A stretch of DNA of 27,143 nucleotides from HXMU1420-2 sp040830545 (lineage in GTDB: Bacteria > Pseudomonadota > Alphaproteobacteria > Rhodobacterales > Rhodobacteraceae). Positions 13,754 through 22,565 of the stretch are shown one piece after another. A model generated the notes under the pieces. That model saw only the letters and a list, made by a program, of their open reading frames with translations. It was not told the DNA's origin and ran no database searches. Position 1 is the stretch's first letter; the number at the start of each line of letters is the position of its first letter. The position numbers and the translations under genes are program-made. The stretch lies in contig JBFOMB010000196.1 of the NCBI GenBank assembly GCA_040830545.1, positions 1 through 27,143 of the forward strand, in the 5' to 3' direction.

Positions 13754-16700
13754 ATGCACGTCGTCTTCCGCGAAAGCCACGGCCTCGACGAGACAGAGAC
13801 GCCAACGGACCTGGGCCAAAGCCCGGCGGATCTGGTTGCGCTCAGCTTCTCGGACAGTGACCTGGGCGCTTTCGCGGCGGGCTGGCAGCGCAGCAAAGGG
13901 GGGTTGCCGACGCTGCGGCTGGCGAACCTCGCGGCGCTGAAACATCCGCTGTCAGTTGACACCTATGTCGAACAGACGCTGGCGGGGGCAAAGGGCATCC
14001 TGATCCGCCTGATCGGTGGCGTGCCTTACTGGTCTTACGGCCTGCAACAGGTCGAGGCACTGGCGCGGCAGAAGGGCATTGCTCTTGCGGTGTTGCCCGC
14101 CGACGGACGTGAGGATGCGCGGCTGGACGCGGTATCGACCGTGCCGGTATCCACCCTGCGGCGGTTGCAGCATCTGTGTGATACAGGCGGCGCCGTGGCA
14201 GCGCAGGCGGCTTTGGCACAGATGGCGTTGGCAGCAGGGCTATACGCTGGACCTGTCGCCGGTGCAAAAACCGTGCCGACGGTCGGGGCATGGACGCCAT
14301 CACGCGGGGTGGTGTCGCCGGAAACGCTGTTCTCTGGCGATGGCAAACGCATCCTGATCACGTTTTACCGCGCCTATCTGACATCCGCCGACCTCGCCCC
14401 AATCGAGGCTCTGTTTGTGGCCTTCGAGGCGCGGGGTTTTGAGGTGGGCGCGCTCTTTGCCCCGTCACTCAAGGCCCCGGATGCGTCCGGCTGGCTGACC
14501 GAACAGGTGCAGGCACTGGCCCCGGCGGCCATCGTGAACGCCACTGCCTTTTCCGGGCGCGGCGCGTCGGCCTCGCCACTGGATGCAGGCGGCGTGCCGG
14601 TGTTTCAGGTGGCGCTGGCAACATCAACGGCAGAGGCCTGGGCAGAGGCCGAGCGCGGGCTATCCCCTGCCGATCTGGCCATGCACGTGGTGTTACCCGA
14701 GGTGGACGGGCGGCTGCATGCCGGTGTCGCATCCTTCAAGGAACCCGGCGCACGGGATACGGAACTGGAGTTTTCGCGCTACGTCCACACAGCGCAGCCC
14801 CAGCGGATCGAGGCGATTGCAGACCGGGTGGCTGCTCATGTCCGGCTGGCGGATGGGGCAAAGCGCGTGGCGCTGGTGCTGTCAACCTATCCCGGTAAGG
14901 ACTGGCAGATGGCCCATGCCGTGGGTCTGGACCCGCTCGCCTCGGCAGAGGTGATTCTGAGCGACCTCAACCGGGGGGAAGCGGAACTATGCAATAATTC
15001 CGCAGCGTTTTCGTCGGACGAAAACGGCGCTGGACGCAAGCTGGCCGATGACCTGTCAACGCCTGTACCAGTCATATCCGTTGCGGAATATGAGGCTCTG
15101 TTGACCACCCTGCCCGCCGCCTTGCGCGCGGACTTGTATGACGCCTGGGGAGCGCCGGAGGAAGATCCGGACTGCCATGAGGGCCAGTTCCACTTCGCCA
15201 TGACCGAACGCGATGGAACCTGCATCGCCCTGCAACCCGAGCGAGGCGAGGTTCAGGCCCGCGACGACGATTACCACGACCTGTCCCGCACACCACGTCA
15301 CGCCTACGTGGCGTTCTACCTGTGGCTGCGGCAGGTGCGCAGAACCGACGCTCTGATCCATATCGGCGCGCATGGCACATTGGAATGGCTGCCGGGCAAG
15401 GCTGTTGCGCTGTCCGACGCCTGCTGGCCTGAGGCGCTCATTGGTGATCTGCCGGTGATCTATCCCTTCATCGTGAACGACCCGGGCGAGGCTGCGCAGG
15501 CCAAACGCCGTATTGGTGCGATCACCCTTGGCCATGTGCCCCCGCCCCTACGCGACAGCCAGACGCCAGACCGGTTTTTGCGGCTGGAAACGCTGCTGGA
15601 CGAGTTCTCAAACGCCGACGGGCTGGATCCGAAACGCCGCGACCGGCTGCAATCCGACATCCGGGACGAAGCGCAGGCGCTGGGGGTCGAGGCCGATCTG
15701 GGCCTTGACGCCGCCGCCAGCACAGCAGAGGCGATCACACGGATCGACCGGTTTGTCTGTGACATCAAGGAAAGCCAGTTTGGTGACGGCCTGCATGTCT
15801 GGGGACGCACCCCGCCGGTCCCGGGCAATTTTGACACTGCAGCCTCGGTCGCCGGAGAACGGAAGGGCCTGTGGGACGCGTTGCATGGGCGGCGGGTGGA
15901 GGCCGGGCCGTCGGGTTCGCCCTATCGCGGTCGAACGGATGTGCTGCCCACGGGTCGAAACCTCTACACCACCGACCCTCGCAGCGTGCCGACCCGGTCC
16001 GCCTATGCGCAAGGCGTGAAGCTGGCCGAAGAGCTGGTGCGGCGGCATCTGCAGGAAGAGGGCGACTATCCCAAAGGGCTGATTGTGGACCTCTGGGGAT
16101 CGGCAACCATGCGCACGGCGGGCGAAGAGTTTGCCATGGCGCTGCGCCTGCTGGGTGTGCGGCCCATCTGGGACGCGGGCAGCGAGCGGGTGTCAGGGAT
16201 TGAGGTTCTGCCAATCACTGATCTGGATCGACCCCGGCTGGATGTCACCTTGCGCGTGTCTGGCCTGTTCCGCGATGTGTTCCCGACGCTTTCCGCGCTC
16301 TACTCACAAGCGGTGCGTGCGCTGGCTGAACGAGACGAAGCGCCGGATTGGAACCCTTACGCCGGGAAGACCGACACGGCGCGGGTCTATGGCCCCCGTC
16401 CGGGTCACTATGGGCTGGGCATGGGCGATCTGGCGGAACATTACACCGAGGATGCGCGCAAGCAGGCCGGGCAGGCCTGGCTCGACGCGTCGTCCTGGGC
16501 GCTGGATGGCGAACATATTGCGCAGGACGCCGACGGCATCACCGCCCGCGTCGCGCAGGCCGACAGCTTTGTGCATTTGCAGGACCTGAGCGAAAGTGAC
16601 CTGCTGCTGGCCGCAGACTATGCCGCGCATGAGGCCGGGTTTGCTGCGGCCAAACGGGTCACCGGCGGCACAGCGCAGCTTTATCACCTGGACAACACAC

Positions 16701-17062
16701 GGCCTGAAACGCCCCGTGCCCGCACCCTGCCCGAGGAAATCGCACGCGTGGTGCAGGCCCGCGCCGCAAACCCGCACTGGATCGCAGGCATGCAGCGTCA
16801 TGGCTTCCGGGGCGCAGCGGAAATTGCGGCTACGCTGGAACACATGGCCGCCTTTGCGCAACTGGCCGAAGCGGTCGGACCGCATCTGTTTGACACCTAC
16901 TACGATGCCACGTTGGGGACCGAAGACGTGGCGGCGTTTATCGAGGCTGAGAACCCCGAAGCCTATCGCGCGATGCAGGACCGCTTTGCAGCGCTGCACA
17001 AAGCAGGTTTATGGCAAAGCCGACGCAACTCCATCCGCGCAAGGATGGAGCGACGCGCGTGA
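13754..17062 (+). CDS. cobN: Cobaltochelatase large subunit CobN
   Basis: CobN binds hydrogenobyrinic acid a,c-diamide and, with the ATPase partners CobS and CobT, inserts Co(II). The preferred ATG at 13754 lies one base after the cobW stop and gives 1102 residues, shorter than the roughly 1,250-1,275 of the classic Pseudomonas denitrificans-type protein. The N-terminus MHVVFRESHGLDE is typical of the short form. The CobN/magnesium-chelatase H signature HIGAHGTLEWLPGKAVAL starts at residue 536, followed by YPFIVNDPGEAAQAKRR and RTDVLPTGRNLY. CobS and CobT are not in this window. The C-terminus overlaps the start region of cobG. The frame is open 66 bases further upstream, but that would overlap cobW and add an unlikely N-terminus. 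Confidence 0.97.
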   Translation: MHVVFRESHGLDETETPTDLGQSPADLVALSFSDSDLGAFAAGWQRSKGGLPTLRLANLAALKHPLSVDTYVEQTLAGAKGILIRLIGGVPYWSYGLQQVEALARQKGIALAVLPADGREDARLDAVSTVPVSTLRRLQHLCDTGGAVAAQAALAQMALAAGLYAGPVAGAKTVPTVGAWTPSRGVVSPETLFSGDGKRILITFYRAYLTSADLAPIEALFVAFEARGFEVGALFAPSLKAPDASGWLTEQVQALAPAAIVNATAFSGRGASASPLDAGGVPVFQVALATSTAEAWAEAERGLSPADLAMHVVLPEVDGRLHAGVASFKEPGARDTELEFSRYVHTAQPQRIEAIADRVAAHVRLADGAKRVALVLSTYPGKDWQMAHAVGLDPLASAEVILSDLNRGEAELCNNSAAFSSDENGAGRKLADDLSTPVPVISVAEYEALLTTLPAALRADLYDAWGAPEEDPDCHEGQFHFAMTERDGTCIALQPERGEVQARDDDYHDLSRTPRHAYVAFYLWLRQVRRTDALIHIGAHGTLEWLPGKAVALSDACWPEALIGDLPVIYPFIVNDPGEAAQAKRRIGAITLGHVPPPLRDSQTPDRFLRLETLLDEFSNADGLDPKRRDRLQSDIRDEAQALGVEADLGLDAAASTAEAITRIDRFVCDIKESQFGDGLHVWGRTPPVPGNFDTAASVAGERKGLWDALHGRRVEAGPSGSPYRGRTDVLPTGRNLYTTDPRSVPTRSAYAQGVKLAEELVRRHLQEEGDYPKGLIVDLWGSATMRTAGEEFAMALRLLGVRPIWDAGSERVSGIEVLPITDLDRPRLDVTLRVSGLFRDVFPTLSALYSQAVRALAERDEAPDWNPYAGKTDTARVYGPRPGHYGLGMGDLAEHYTEDARKQAGQAWLDASSWALDGEHIAQDADGITARVAQADSFVHLQDLSESDLLLAADYAAHEAGFAAAKRVTGGTAQLYHLDNTRPETPRARTLPEEIARVVQARAANPHWIAGMQRHGFRGAAEIAATLEHMAAFAQLAEAVGPHLFDTYYDATLGTEDVAAFIEAENPEAYRAMQDRFAALHKAGLWQSRRNSIRARMERRA

Positions 17063-18168
17063 CGCGGCCCGCTGCCAAGGGCTGGTGCCCCGGCGCACTG
17101 ACGCCGATGATGTCGGGGGATGGGCTGATCGTGCGGGTGCGTCCGCGTGCCGGGCGGCTGTCGGCAGAGCAGGTTTTGGGGTTGTGTCATGCGGCTCAAG
17201 CTCATGGCAGCGGACAATTGGACCTGACCAGCCGGGCGAACCTGCAAATTCGCGGCGTAGCTGAGGACGCGCTGGAGGTATTGCAGGCCAATCTGGATGC
17301 GTTGGGGCTGCTGGACGCAGATGCCGAGCTGGAACGGCGGCGGAATTGTCTGACCGCACCTTTGCGGGATGCGGTAACGGTGGAAATCGCGGCGGAATTG
17401 GAATCACGGTTGTCGGAACTGCCGGACCTGCCCGCCAAATTTGGATTTTCTGTGGATTGCGGCTCTGCACGCCAGTTGTCGGCGGCATCAGCGGATATTC
17501 GAATAGAACGCAGCACAGACGGGTTTCTGGTTCGTGCAGACGGGGTCGAGGCCGGGCGCGCAGTCGCGCAGGGTGAGATCGTGGATGCTGTTGTCGCGTT
17601 GGCTGAGTGGTTTTCCGAGCATCGCGGAACGGCCAAGCGCATGCGGGACGTTGCCGGGAATCTGCCAGTAGATTGGCAGACCCATCCCACGGCACCAGTA
17701 GCAAATCCTCTAAATCCCGGCCCGACGCAGGCCGGCACGATTCTTGGCGCACCCTTTGGAGCAATCCCGGCGGAGGCTCTGGCCGACCTAATGGAAAACA
17801 GCGGTGCCGCCGGGATGGTCACGACTCCTTGGCGCATGTTCATTTTAGTGACTAAGTCAACCCTACCCCCGCACCCCTTTGTCGACAAACCCGGCGACCC
17901 AATCCTCTCGGTTGATGCCTGCCCCGGAGCGCCCTATTGCCCGTCGGCAACCGTAGAAACCCGTGCCCTTGCCCGCACTTTGACCGCCACGGGCTCTCTC
18001 CACGTCAGCGGCTGCACTAAAGGCTGTGCGCGTCCACGTGCCACCTCGCGCACTCTGGTCGGGCGCGAGGGTCGCTTTGATCTTGTGATCGACGGGTGTT
18101 CATGGGATGAGCCCGCCCGGCGCGGGCTGGACCCGACGGCGCTGATGACCGGACAGGAGCAAATCTGA
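17059..18168 (+). CDS. cobG: Precorrin-3B synthase CobG
   Basis: CobG is the oxygen-dependent monooxygenase that makes precorrin-3B from precorrin-3A, and its presence marks the aerobic B12 route. It belongs to the sulfite/nitrite reductase-like family and carries a [4Fe-4S] cluster. Two ferredoxin-like half-domains are visible, the first containing SRANLQIRG. The cluster ligands are Cys288 and Cys294 (ACPGAPYC) and Cys319 and Cys323 (GCTKGC), the C-x5-C / C-x3-C pattern of the family. The GTG at 17059 (GTGA overlap with the cobN stop, with AAGGATGGAG 8 bases upstream) is preferred and gives 369 residues. An in-frame ATG at 17011 would overlap cobN by 52 bases. At 369 residues it is somewhat compact for the family. 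Confidence 0.93.
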   Translation: MTRPAAKGWCPGALTPMMSGDGLIVRVRPRAGRLSAEQVLGLCHAAQAHGSGQLDLTSRANLQIRGVAEDALEVLQANLDALGLLDADAELERRRNCLTAPLRDAVTVEIAAELESRLSELPDLPAKFGFSVDCGSARQLSAASADIRIERSTDGFLVRADGVEAGRAVAQGEIVDAVVALAEWFSEHRGTAKRMRDVAGNLPVDWQTHPTAPVANPLNPGPTQAGTILGAPFGAIPAEALADLMENSGAAGMVTTPWRMFILVTKSTLPPHPFVDKPGDPILSVDACPGAPYCPSATVETRALARTLTATGSLHVSGCTKGCARPRATSRTLVGREGRFDLVIDGCSWDEPARRGLDPTALMTGQEQI

Positions 18169-18797
18169 TGCCCTATACTTACGAAACCGATGGCGCGGCC
18201 ATCTACAAGCAGAGCTTTGCGACCATCCGGGCAGAGGCGGACCTCGACCGCTTCGATTCAGACGAGGAACAGGTCGCGGTGCGCATGATCCACGCGGCTG
18301 GCATGGTCGATCTGGCCCCCTTCATCCGGTTTTCTCCCGGCGTGGTTAAAGCCGCTCGCACGGCGCTGGAGGCCGGTGCCCCGATCCTGTGCGACGCGCG
18401 CATGGTGAGTGAAGGCGTGACCCGCCCCCGCCTGCCCGCGGACAACGAAGTGATCTGCACGCTCCACGCGGACGGCGTACGCGATCTAGCGGCTGAGATG
18501 CAGAACACCCGGTCCGCCGCCGCGCTGGAACTATGGCGTCCGCATCTGGCGGGCGCGCTGGTCGCCATCGGCAATGCGCCCACGGCGCTGTTCCACCTGC
18601 TCAACATGCTCGAAGATCCGAACTGTCCGCGCCCAGCGGCGATCATCGGCTGCCCCGTGGGGTTTGTCGGCGCGGTTGAATCCAAGGACGCGCTGTGGGC
18701 GGCACAACCGGTCCCCAGCGTAATCGTTGAGGGCCGTTTGGGCGGCAGTGCGATCACAGTGGCGGCGATCAACGCAATGGCGAGCCGCGCGGAATGA
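18168..18797 (+). CDS. cobH: Precorrin-8X methylmutase
   Basis: CobH moves the methyl group from C11 to C12 of precorrin-8X, producing hydrogenobyrinic acid. The protein has 209 residues, standard length. The catalytic His lies in RMIHAAGMVDL (His42), and the family blocks PILCDARMVSEGV, AIGNAPTALFHLL and GCPVGFVGAVESK are intact. The start ATG overlaps the cobG stop by one base (TGATG), and the 3' end overlaps cobI by four, so it is part of one continuous translationally coupled series. Confidence 0.97.
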   Translation: MPYTYETDGAAIYKQSFATIRAEADLDRFDSDEEQVAVRMIHAAGMVDLAPFIRFSPGVVKAARTALEAGAPILCDARMVSEGVTRPRLPADNEVICTLHADGVRDLAAEMQNTRSAAALELWRPHLAGALVAIGNAPTALFHLLNMLEDPNCPRPAAIIGCPVGFVGAVESKDALWAAQPVPSVIVEGRLGGSAITVAAINAMASRAE

Positions 18798-19522
18798 GCC
18801 AGGGCACGATCTATGGCCTGGGGCTAGGACCGGGCGACGCGGATTTGATGAGCGTGCGCGCCGACCGATTGCTGCGGCAAGCCCGGCACGTCGCGTTTTT
18901 CCGCAAGGCCGGGCGCAAGGGACAGGCGCGGTCCATTGTGGACGAGCTGATCCCCGAAGGAGCAGTTGAATTTCCGATGGAATACCCCGTTACTACGGAA
19001 ATTCCGCTGTCCGACCCGAAGTACAACGAAATCCTGTCCGCGTTTTACGCTGACTGCACCGCCCACCTGCGTGCTTTGGCCGAGGCGGGCGAAGACGTTG
19101 TCGTCCTGTGCGAAGGCGATCCGTTTTTCTACGGCTCTTTCATGCACCTTTACACCCGCCTCTTGGACATTGTCCCGGTCGAGGTCGTGCCCGGCATCAC
19201 TGGCATGTCCGGCGCATGGACCGCCACCGGCAGCCCGATCACTTGGGGCGATGATGTGCTGACCGTGCTGATGGGCACATTGTCCGAAGACGAGTTGGCC
19301 CGGCGCATGGGCGACACCAACGCGCTGGTCGTCATGAAAATTGGCCGCAACATCGAGAAGATCAAGCGTGCTTTGCAGTCGGCGGGCCGTTACGAGTCCG
19401 CGTGGCTGGTCGAATACGCCACCATGACGCGCCAGACCGTGACCCGGCTGAGCGAGGCAGGCACCGACATAACCCCCTATTTCGCGATAGTCATCGTGCA
19501 CGGTCAGGGACGGCGACCATGA
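18794..19522 (+). CDS. cobI: Precorrin-2 C20-methyltransferase
   Basis: CobI methylates precorrin-2 at C20 with S-adenosylmethionine to yield precorrin-3A, the CobG substrate. The 242-residue protein has the tetrapyrrole methylase fold: YGLGLGPGDADL at the N-terminus, VVVLCEGDPFFYGSF in the SAM-binding loop, and VEVVPGITGMSGAW. The long insertion with KGQARSIVDELIP and the length separate it from the other methylases in the cluster and fit CobI/CbiL. The ATG overlaps the cobH stop (ATGA), and its own stop overlaps the cobJ start in the same manner. Confidence 0.96.
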   Translation: MSQGTIYGLGLGPGDADLMSVRADRLLRQARHVAFFRKAGRKGQARSIVDELIPEGAVEFPMEYPVTTEIPLSDPKYNEILSAFYADCTAHLRALAEAGEDVVVLCEGDPFFYGSFMHLYTRLLDIVPVEVVPGITGMSGAWTATGSPITWGDDVLTVLMGTLSEDELARRMGDTNALVVMKIGRNIEKIKRALQSAGRYESAWLVEYATMTRQTVTRLSEAGTDITPYFAIVIVHGQGRRP

Positions 19523-20283
19523 CCGGGTCACTGGTCATTGCTGGACTGGGACCGGGATCGGACGATCTGGTGACACCCGAGGTGACCGCTGCATTGGCCC
19601 GAGCCACGGATGTAGTGGGCTATATCCCTTATGTCGCGCGTGTGGCCGAACGTCCCGGACTGACTCTGCACCCCTCGGACAACCGTGTGGAACTGGACCG
19701 CTCCCGCCATGCGCTGGAAATGGCGATAGAAGGCCGGCACGTGGTCGTCGTTTCCTCGGGCGATCCCGGCGTATTTGCCATGGCCTCCGCCGTGTTCGAG
19801 GCGGTCGAGGATGGCCCGCCCGCGTGGCGTGACATCGACATTCAGGTCCTACCCGGAATCTCTGCCATGTTTGCCGCTGCTGCACGGGCGGGTGCGCCGC
19901 TGGGCCACGATTTCTGCGCCATCAACCTCAGCGACAATCTGAAACCCTGGGCACTGATCGAACGGCGTTTGCGTCTGGCGGCAGAGGCCGATTTTGCCAT
20001 GGCCTTCTACAACCCACGATCAAAATCCCGCCCCGAAGGGTTCGTGCGCACGCTCGAGGTTCTGAACGAGGCCTGCCGTGACGACCGCCCAGTGATCTTT
20101 GCCCGTGCCGTATCCACGCCCGAGGAGTCGCTGCGCGTGGTCCCGCTGTCCCAAGCGACGCCGGATATGGCTGATATGCGCACCATGGTGCTAGTTGGGT
20201 CCAGCCAGACGCGCGTCTTGCCCATGGCGGGGCACAACCGGGTCTACACCCCGCGTTCTGTCCCGGATACGGTTTCGGCATGA
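19519..20283 (+). CDS. cobJ: Precorrin-3B C17-methyltransferase
   Basis: CobJ methylates C17 of precorrin-3B and drives ring contraction to precorrin-4. From the ATG at 19519, which overlaps the cobI stop as ATGA, it has 254 residues, normal for CobJ. Tetrapyrrole methylase motifs: VIAGLGPGSDDLVT, VVVSSGDPGVFAMAS, VLPGISAMFAAAARAGAPLGHDF and the CobJ-typical FYNPRSKSRP. The last 40 bases overlap the tail of cobK, which runs in the opposite direction. In-frame sequence upstream of 19519 is cobI coding sequence and is not part of the gene. Confidence 0.97.
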   Translation: MTGSLVIAGLGPGSDDLVTPEVTAALARATDVVGYIPYVARVAERPGLTLHPSDNRVELDRSRHALEMAIEGRHVVVVSSGDPGVFAMASAVFEAVEDGPPAWRDIDIQVLPGISAMFAAAARAGAPLGHDFCAINLSDNLKPWALIERRLRLAAEADFAMAFYNPRSKSRPEGFVRTLEVLNEACRDDRPVIFARAVSTPEESLRVVPLSQATPDMADMRTMVLVGSSQTRVLPMAGHNRVYTPRSVPDTVSA

Positions 20284-21008
20284 CACCACCGCAGCACAGC
20301 GTCGATTTCGTGCAGCTCGCCCCGGTCGGGCAGCGCGGGACGGTCGATCATCAGCACCTCCAGCCCCAGATCGCGCGCCGCGTCGATCTTGGCCCGCGCG
20401 GCGCTGCCACCCGCGTTCTTGGACACGATCAGGTCAATTCCGTGTTGCCGCATCAGCGCGGCGTCATCGTCTCGCGTGAACGGCCCGACGCCCACGACAA
20501 CTGCGTGATCCGGCAGGTCGATGGGAACCTCGGGCGGGTCCACCACGCGCAGCAGGTAGAAATGCTGGCCCTGTGGACGAAACGCCTCCAGATGCATGCG
20601 GCCAATGGCCAGCATGACGCGGCGGCTGGGCTGGTCCAACCATTCCACGGCCTCTGCAACCGATCCCACATGGTGCCAGTGGTCGCCCGCCTGTGCCTGC
20701 CACGGCGGACGGGTCAGTGCGACCAATGGCGTACCGGTGACGTGACAGGCGGTGATCGCATTCACACTCATCTGCGCGGCAAAGGGATGGGTGGCATCGA
20801 CCACATGGGTGATCTGATGGTCGCGAATGTAACTCGCCAGCCCCTCTGCTCCGCCAAACCCGCCGGTGCGAGTCGGCAATGGCTGCGCCTTGGGTCGCGC
20901 CACACGGCCCGCATAAGAAAACACGGCCTGCACGCCGGTCTCGGCCAAACGTTGCGCCAGCGCGGTGGCCTCGGTTGTGCCCCCAAGGACAAGCAGGTTG
21001 GGACCCAT
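20244..21008 (-). CDS. cobK: Precorrin-6A reductase
   Basis: CobK reduces precorrin-6A to precorrin-6B with NADPH. The protein has 254 residues from the ATG at 21008, which is preceded by AAGGAG at 8 bases, a strong ribosome binding site. Family motifs are VLGGTTEA at the N-terminus, VVDATHPFA, LLRVVDPPE, VVGVGPFT and VSKNAGGS. It is the only minus-strand gene inside the plus-strand cob series. Its ATG shares the bases CATG (21006-21009) with the cobL start on the other strand, and its 3' end overlaps cobJ by 40 bases. The frame remains open 5' of 21008, but that lies in antisense to cobL and lacks protein character. Confidence 0.96.
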   Translation of the reverse strand: MGPNLLVLGGTTEATALAQRLAETGVQAVFSYAGRVARPKAQPLPTRTGGFGGAEGLASYIRDHQITHVVDATHPFAAQMSVNAITACHVTGTPLVALTRPPWQAQAGDHWHHVGSVAEAVEWLDQPSRRVMLAIGRMHLEAFRPQGQHFYLLRVVDPPEVPIDLPDHAVVVGVGPFTRDDDAALMRQHGIDLIVSKNAGGSAARAKIDAARDLGLEVLMIDRPALPDRGELHEIDAVLRWCHAETVSGTERGV

Positions 21009-22200
21009 GGCTGACGCTCCTTGGCTCACGATTGTCGGGCTGGGCGAAGATGGCCCGGACGGGCTGTCCTCTGCAAGCCTGCGCGCGCTGGAAAACGCAG
21101 AAACCGTGATGGGTGCGGCCCGGCATCTGGAATTGTTGCCCGATCTGGCCTGCGACACGGTGGAATGGCCGGTGCCCTTTGCTGATGGGATCGAGGTTCT
21201 GCTGGGCCTGCGTGGTCATCGGGTTGTTGTGCTGGCCTCGGGCGATCCGTTCTGGTTTGGCGCGGGCACGGTGCTGGCTCGGCATCTGGACCCCAGCGAG
21301 TGGTACGCCCTGCCCGGCCCCTCCACCTTTTCACTGGCTGCGGCACGGCTGGGATGGGGGTTGGAGCAAACCACCTGCCTCGGCCTGCATGCAGCGCCGT
21401 TGACCCGGCTGCGTCCGCATCTAAGCCAATCCGCGCGGCTGATCGTGTTGCTGCGAGATGGGGGAGCGGTAGGCGAACTGGCACTATATCTGACAACGCA
21501 AGGGTTCGAGGGCTCGTCGCTCACCGTGATGGAAGCGCTTGGCGGTCCGCGCGAACGTGTCACGCAGGTTTCCGTAGCTGAGGAAATGGTTCACAGCTTT
21601 TCTCACCCTGTCTGCGTCGGGATCGAGGCGGTGGGTGACGGCCTGCCGTTGGTTCCCGGGCGGGATGATGAACTGTTCGACCATGACGGCCAGATCACGA
21701 AATCCCCCATGCGTGCTCTGACACTGGCTGCTCTTGCCCCGCGTCCAAGCGAGAGCCTATGGGACATCGGCGGTGGGTCCGGGTCGATCTCAATCGAATG
21801 GCTGCTGAGCCATCCAACAACGCAAGCCATCGCGATCGAAGCGGACGCGGCCCGCGCCGCACGCATCGCGGACAATGCCGCAACGATGGGCGTGGACCGC
21901 CTGAAGGTCGTCACGGGCCGCGCACCGGACATCCTGACTGATCTACCGCTGCCTGATGTGGTGTTCGTCGGAGGTGGGCTGTCGGGCGCCTTGCTGACTT
22001 GGCTGTGGGAGCACCTGAGACCGGGCGCGCGTGTCGTGGCCAACGCTGTGACGCTGGAATCCGAGGCGGTACTGGCAAATTGGCACGCAGACAAGGGCGG
22101 AGATTTGCTGCGCATCGAACTGGCACGCTCTCAGACACTTGGGTCACGGCGCGGGTGGAAATCAGCCTATCCGGTTGTGCAATGGAGCGTGACACGATGA
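21007..22200 (+). CDS. cobL: Precorrin-6Y C5,15-methyltransferase (decarboxylating), bifunctional
   Basis: CobL methylates C5 and C15 of precorrin-6B and removes the acetate carboxylate from ring C to give precorrin-8X. The fused 397-residue form has an N-terminal CbiE-type tetrapyrrole methylase (VGLGEDGPDGLSS; VVVLASGDPFWFGAG; LPGPSTFSLAAARLG) and a C-terminal CbiT-type Rossmann methylase from about residue 229 (SLWDIGGGSGSISIEW near residue 254; VFVGGGLSG). The ATG at 21007 has only a weak AGG upstream and interlocks with the cobK start. Its promoter, or readthrough from cobJ, must lie within cobK. The stop overlaps the cobE start (ATGA). Confidence 0.96.
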   Translation: MADAPWLTIVGLGEDGPDGLSSASLRALENAETVMGAARHLELLPDLACDTVEWPVPFADGIEVLLGLRGHRVVVLASGDPFWFGAGTVLARHLDPSEWYALPGPSTFSLAAARLGWGLEQTTCLGLHAAPLTRLRPHLSQSARLIVLLRDGGAVGELALYLTTQGFEGSSLTVMEALGGPRERVTQVSVAEEMVHSFSHPVCVGIEAVGDGLPLVPGRDDELFDHDGQITKSPMRALTLAALAPRPSESLWDIGGGSGSISIEWLLSHPTTQAIAIEADAARAARIADNAATMGVDRLKVVTGRAPDILTDLPLPDVVFVGGGLSGALLTWLWEHLRPGARVVANAVTLESEAVLANWHADKGGDLLRIELARSQTLGSRRGWKSAYPVVQWSVTR

Positions 22201-22565
22201 TCGTCGCAGGGTTCGGGTTCCGGGCGTCAGCCACGGTGGACAGCCTCGCCTCGGCCTTTGAACGGGCATCGGGCGAATGGACCGTGGACGCGCTCGCCGT
22301 GCCAGCCGACAAATGCGAGGTCGAGAGCTTTCAAAGCTTTTCAGACCGCGTGAACGCCCCGATCATCCCTGTTGCCGCAGCGGACCTTGAGGCCGTGCAC
22401 ACCACCACTCAATCCGCTGCGTCTATAACTGCGCGCGGCACCGGCAGCGTCAGTGAAGCCGCCGCATTGGCCGCCGCAGGGCTGGACGCGACCCTGCTCG
22501 CGCCCCGCTCAGTTTCTGAAGATCGCCTTGCAACCTGTTCACTTGCAAAGGGAAAACCAACATGA
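22197..22565 (+). CDS. cobE: CobE / CbiG C-terminal domain protein
   Basis: This 122-residue protein corresponds to CobE, homologous to the C-terminal domain of CbiG. Its exact role in the aerobic pathway is not settled; a scaffold or carrier role for labile intermediates has been considered. The start MIVAGFGFRASAT (glycine-rich first strand) and the motif RGTGSVSEAAALAAAG (residues 80-95) are characteristic. The ATG at 22197 overlaps the cobL stop, and the 3' end overlaps cobM by four bases. In-frame sequence 5' of 22197 is an out-of-frame reading of cobL. Confidence 0.88.
   Translation: MIVAGFGFRASATVDSLASAFERASGEWTVDALAVPADKCEVESFQSFSDRVNAPIIPVAAADLEAVHTTTQSAASITARGTGSVSEAAALAAAGLDATLLAPRSVSEDRLATCSLAKGKPT

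Noticed and set aside
12748..13962. Minus-strand frame of 404 codons opposite cobW
   Set aside because: It is a GC-rich antisense frame; cobW on the plus strand has all expected motifs.
17011..17058. ATG start for cobG at 17011
   Set aside because: It overlaps cobN by 52 bases, whereas the GTG at 17059 has AAGGATGGAG at good spacing and the GTGA overlap seen at other junctions. Not fully excluded.
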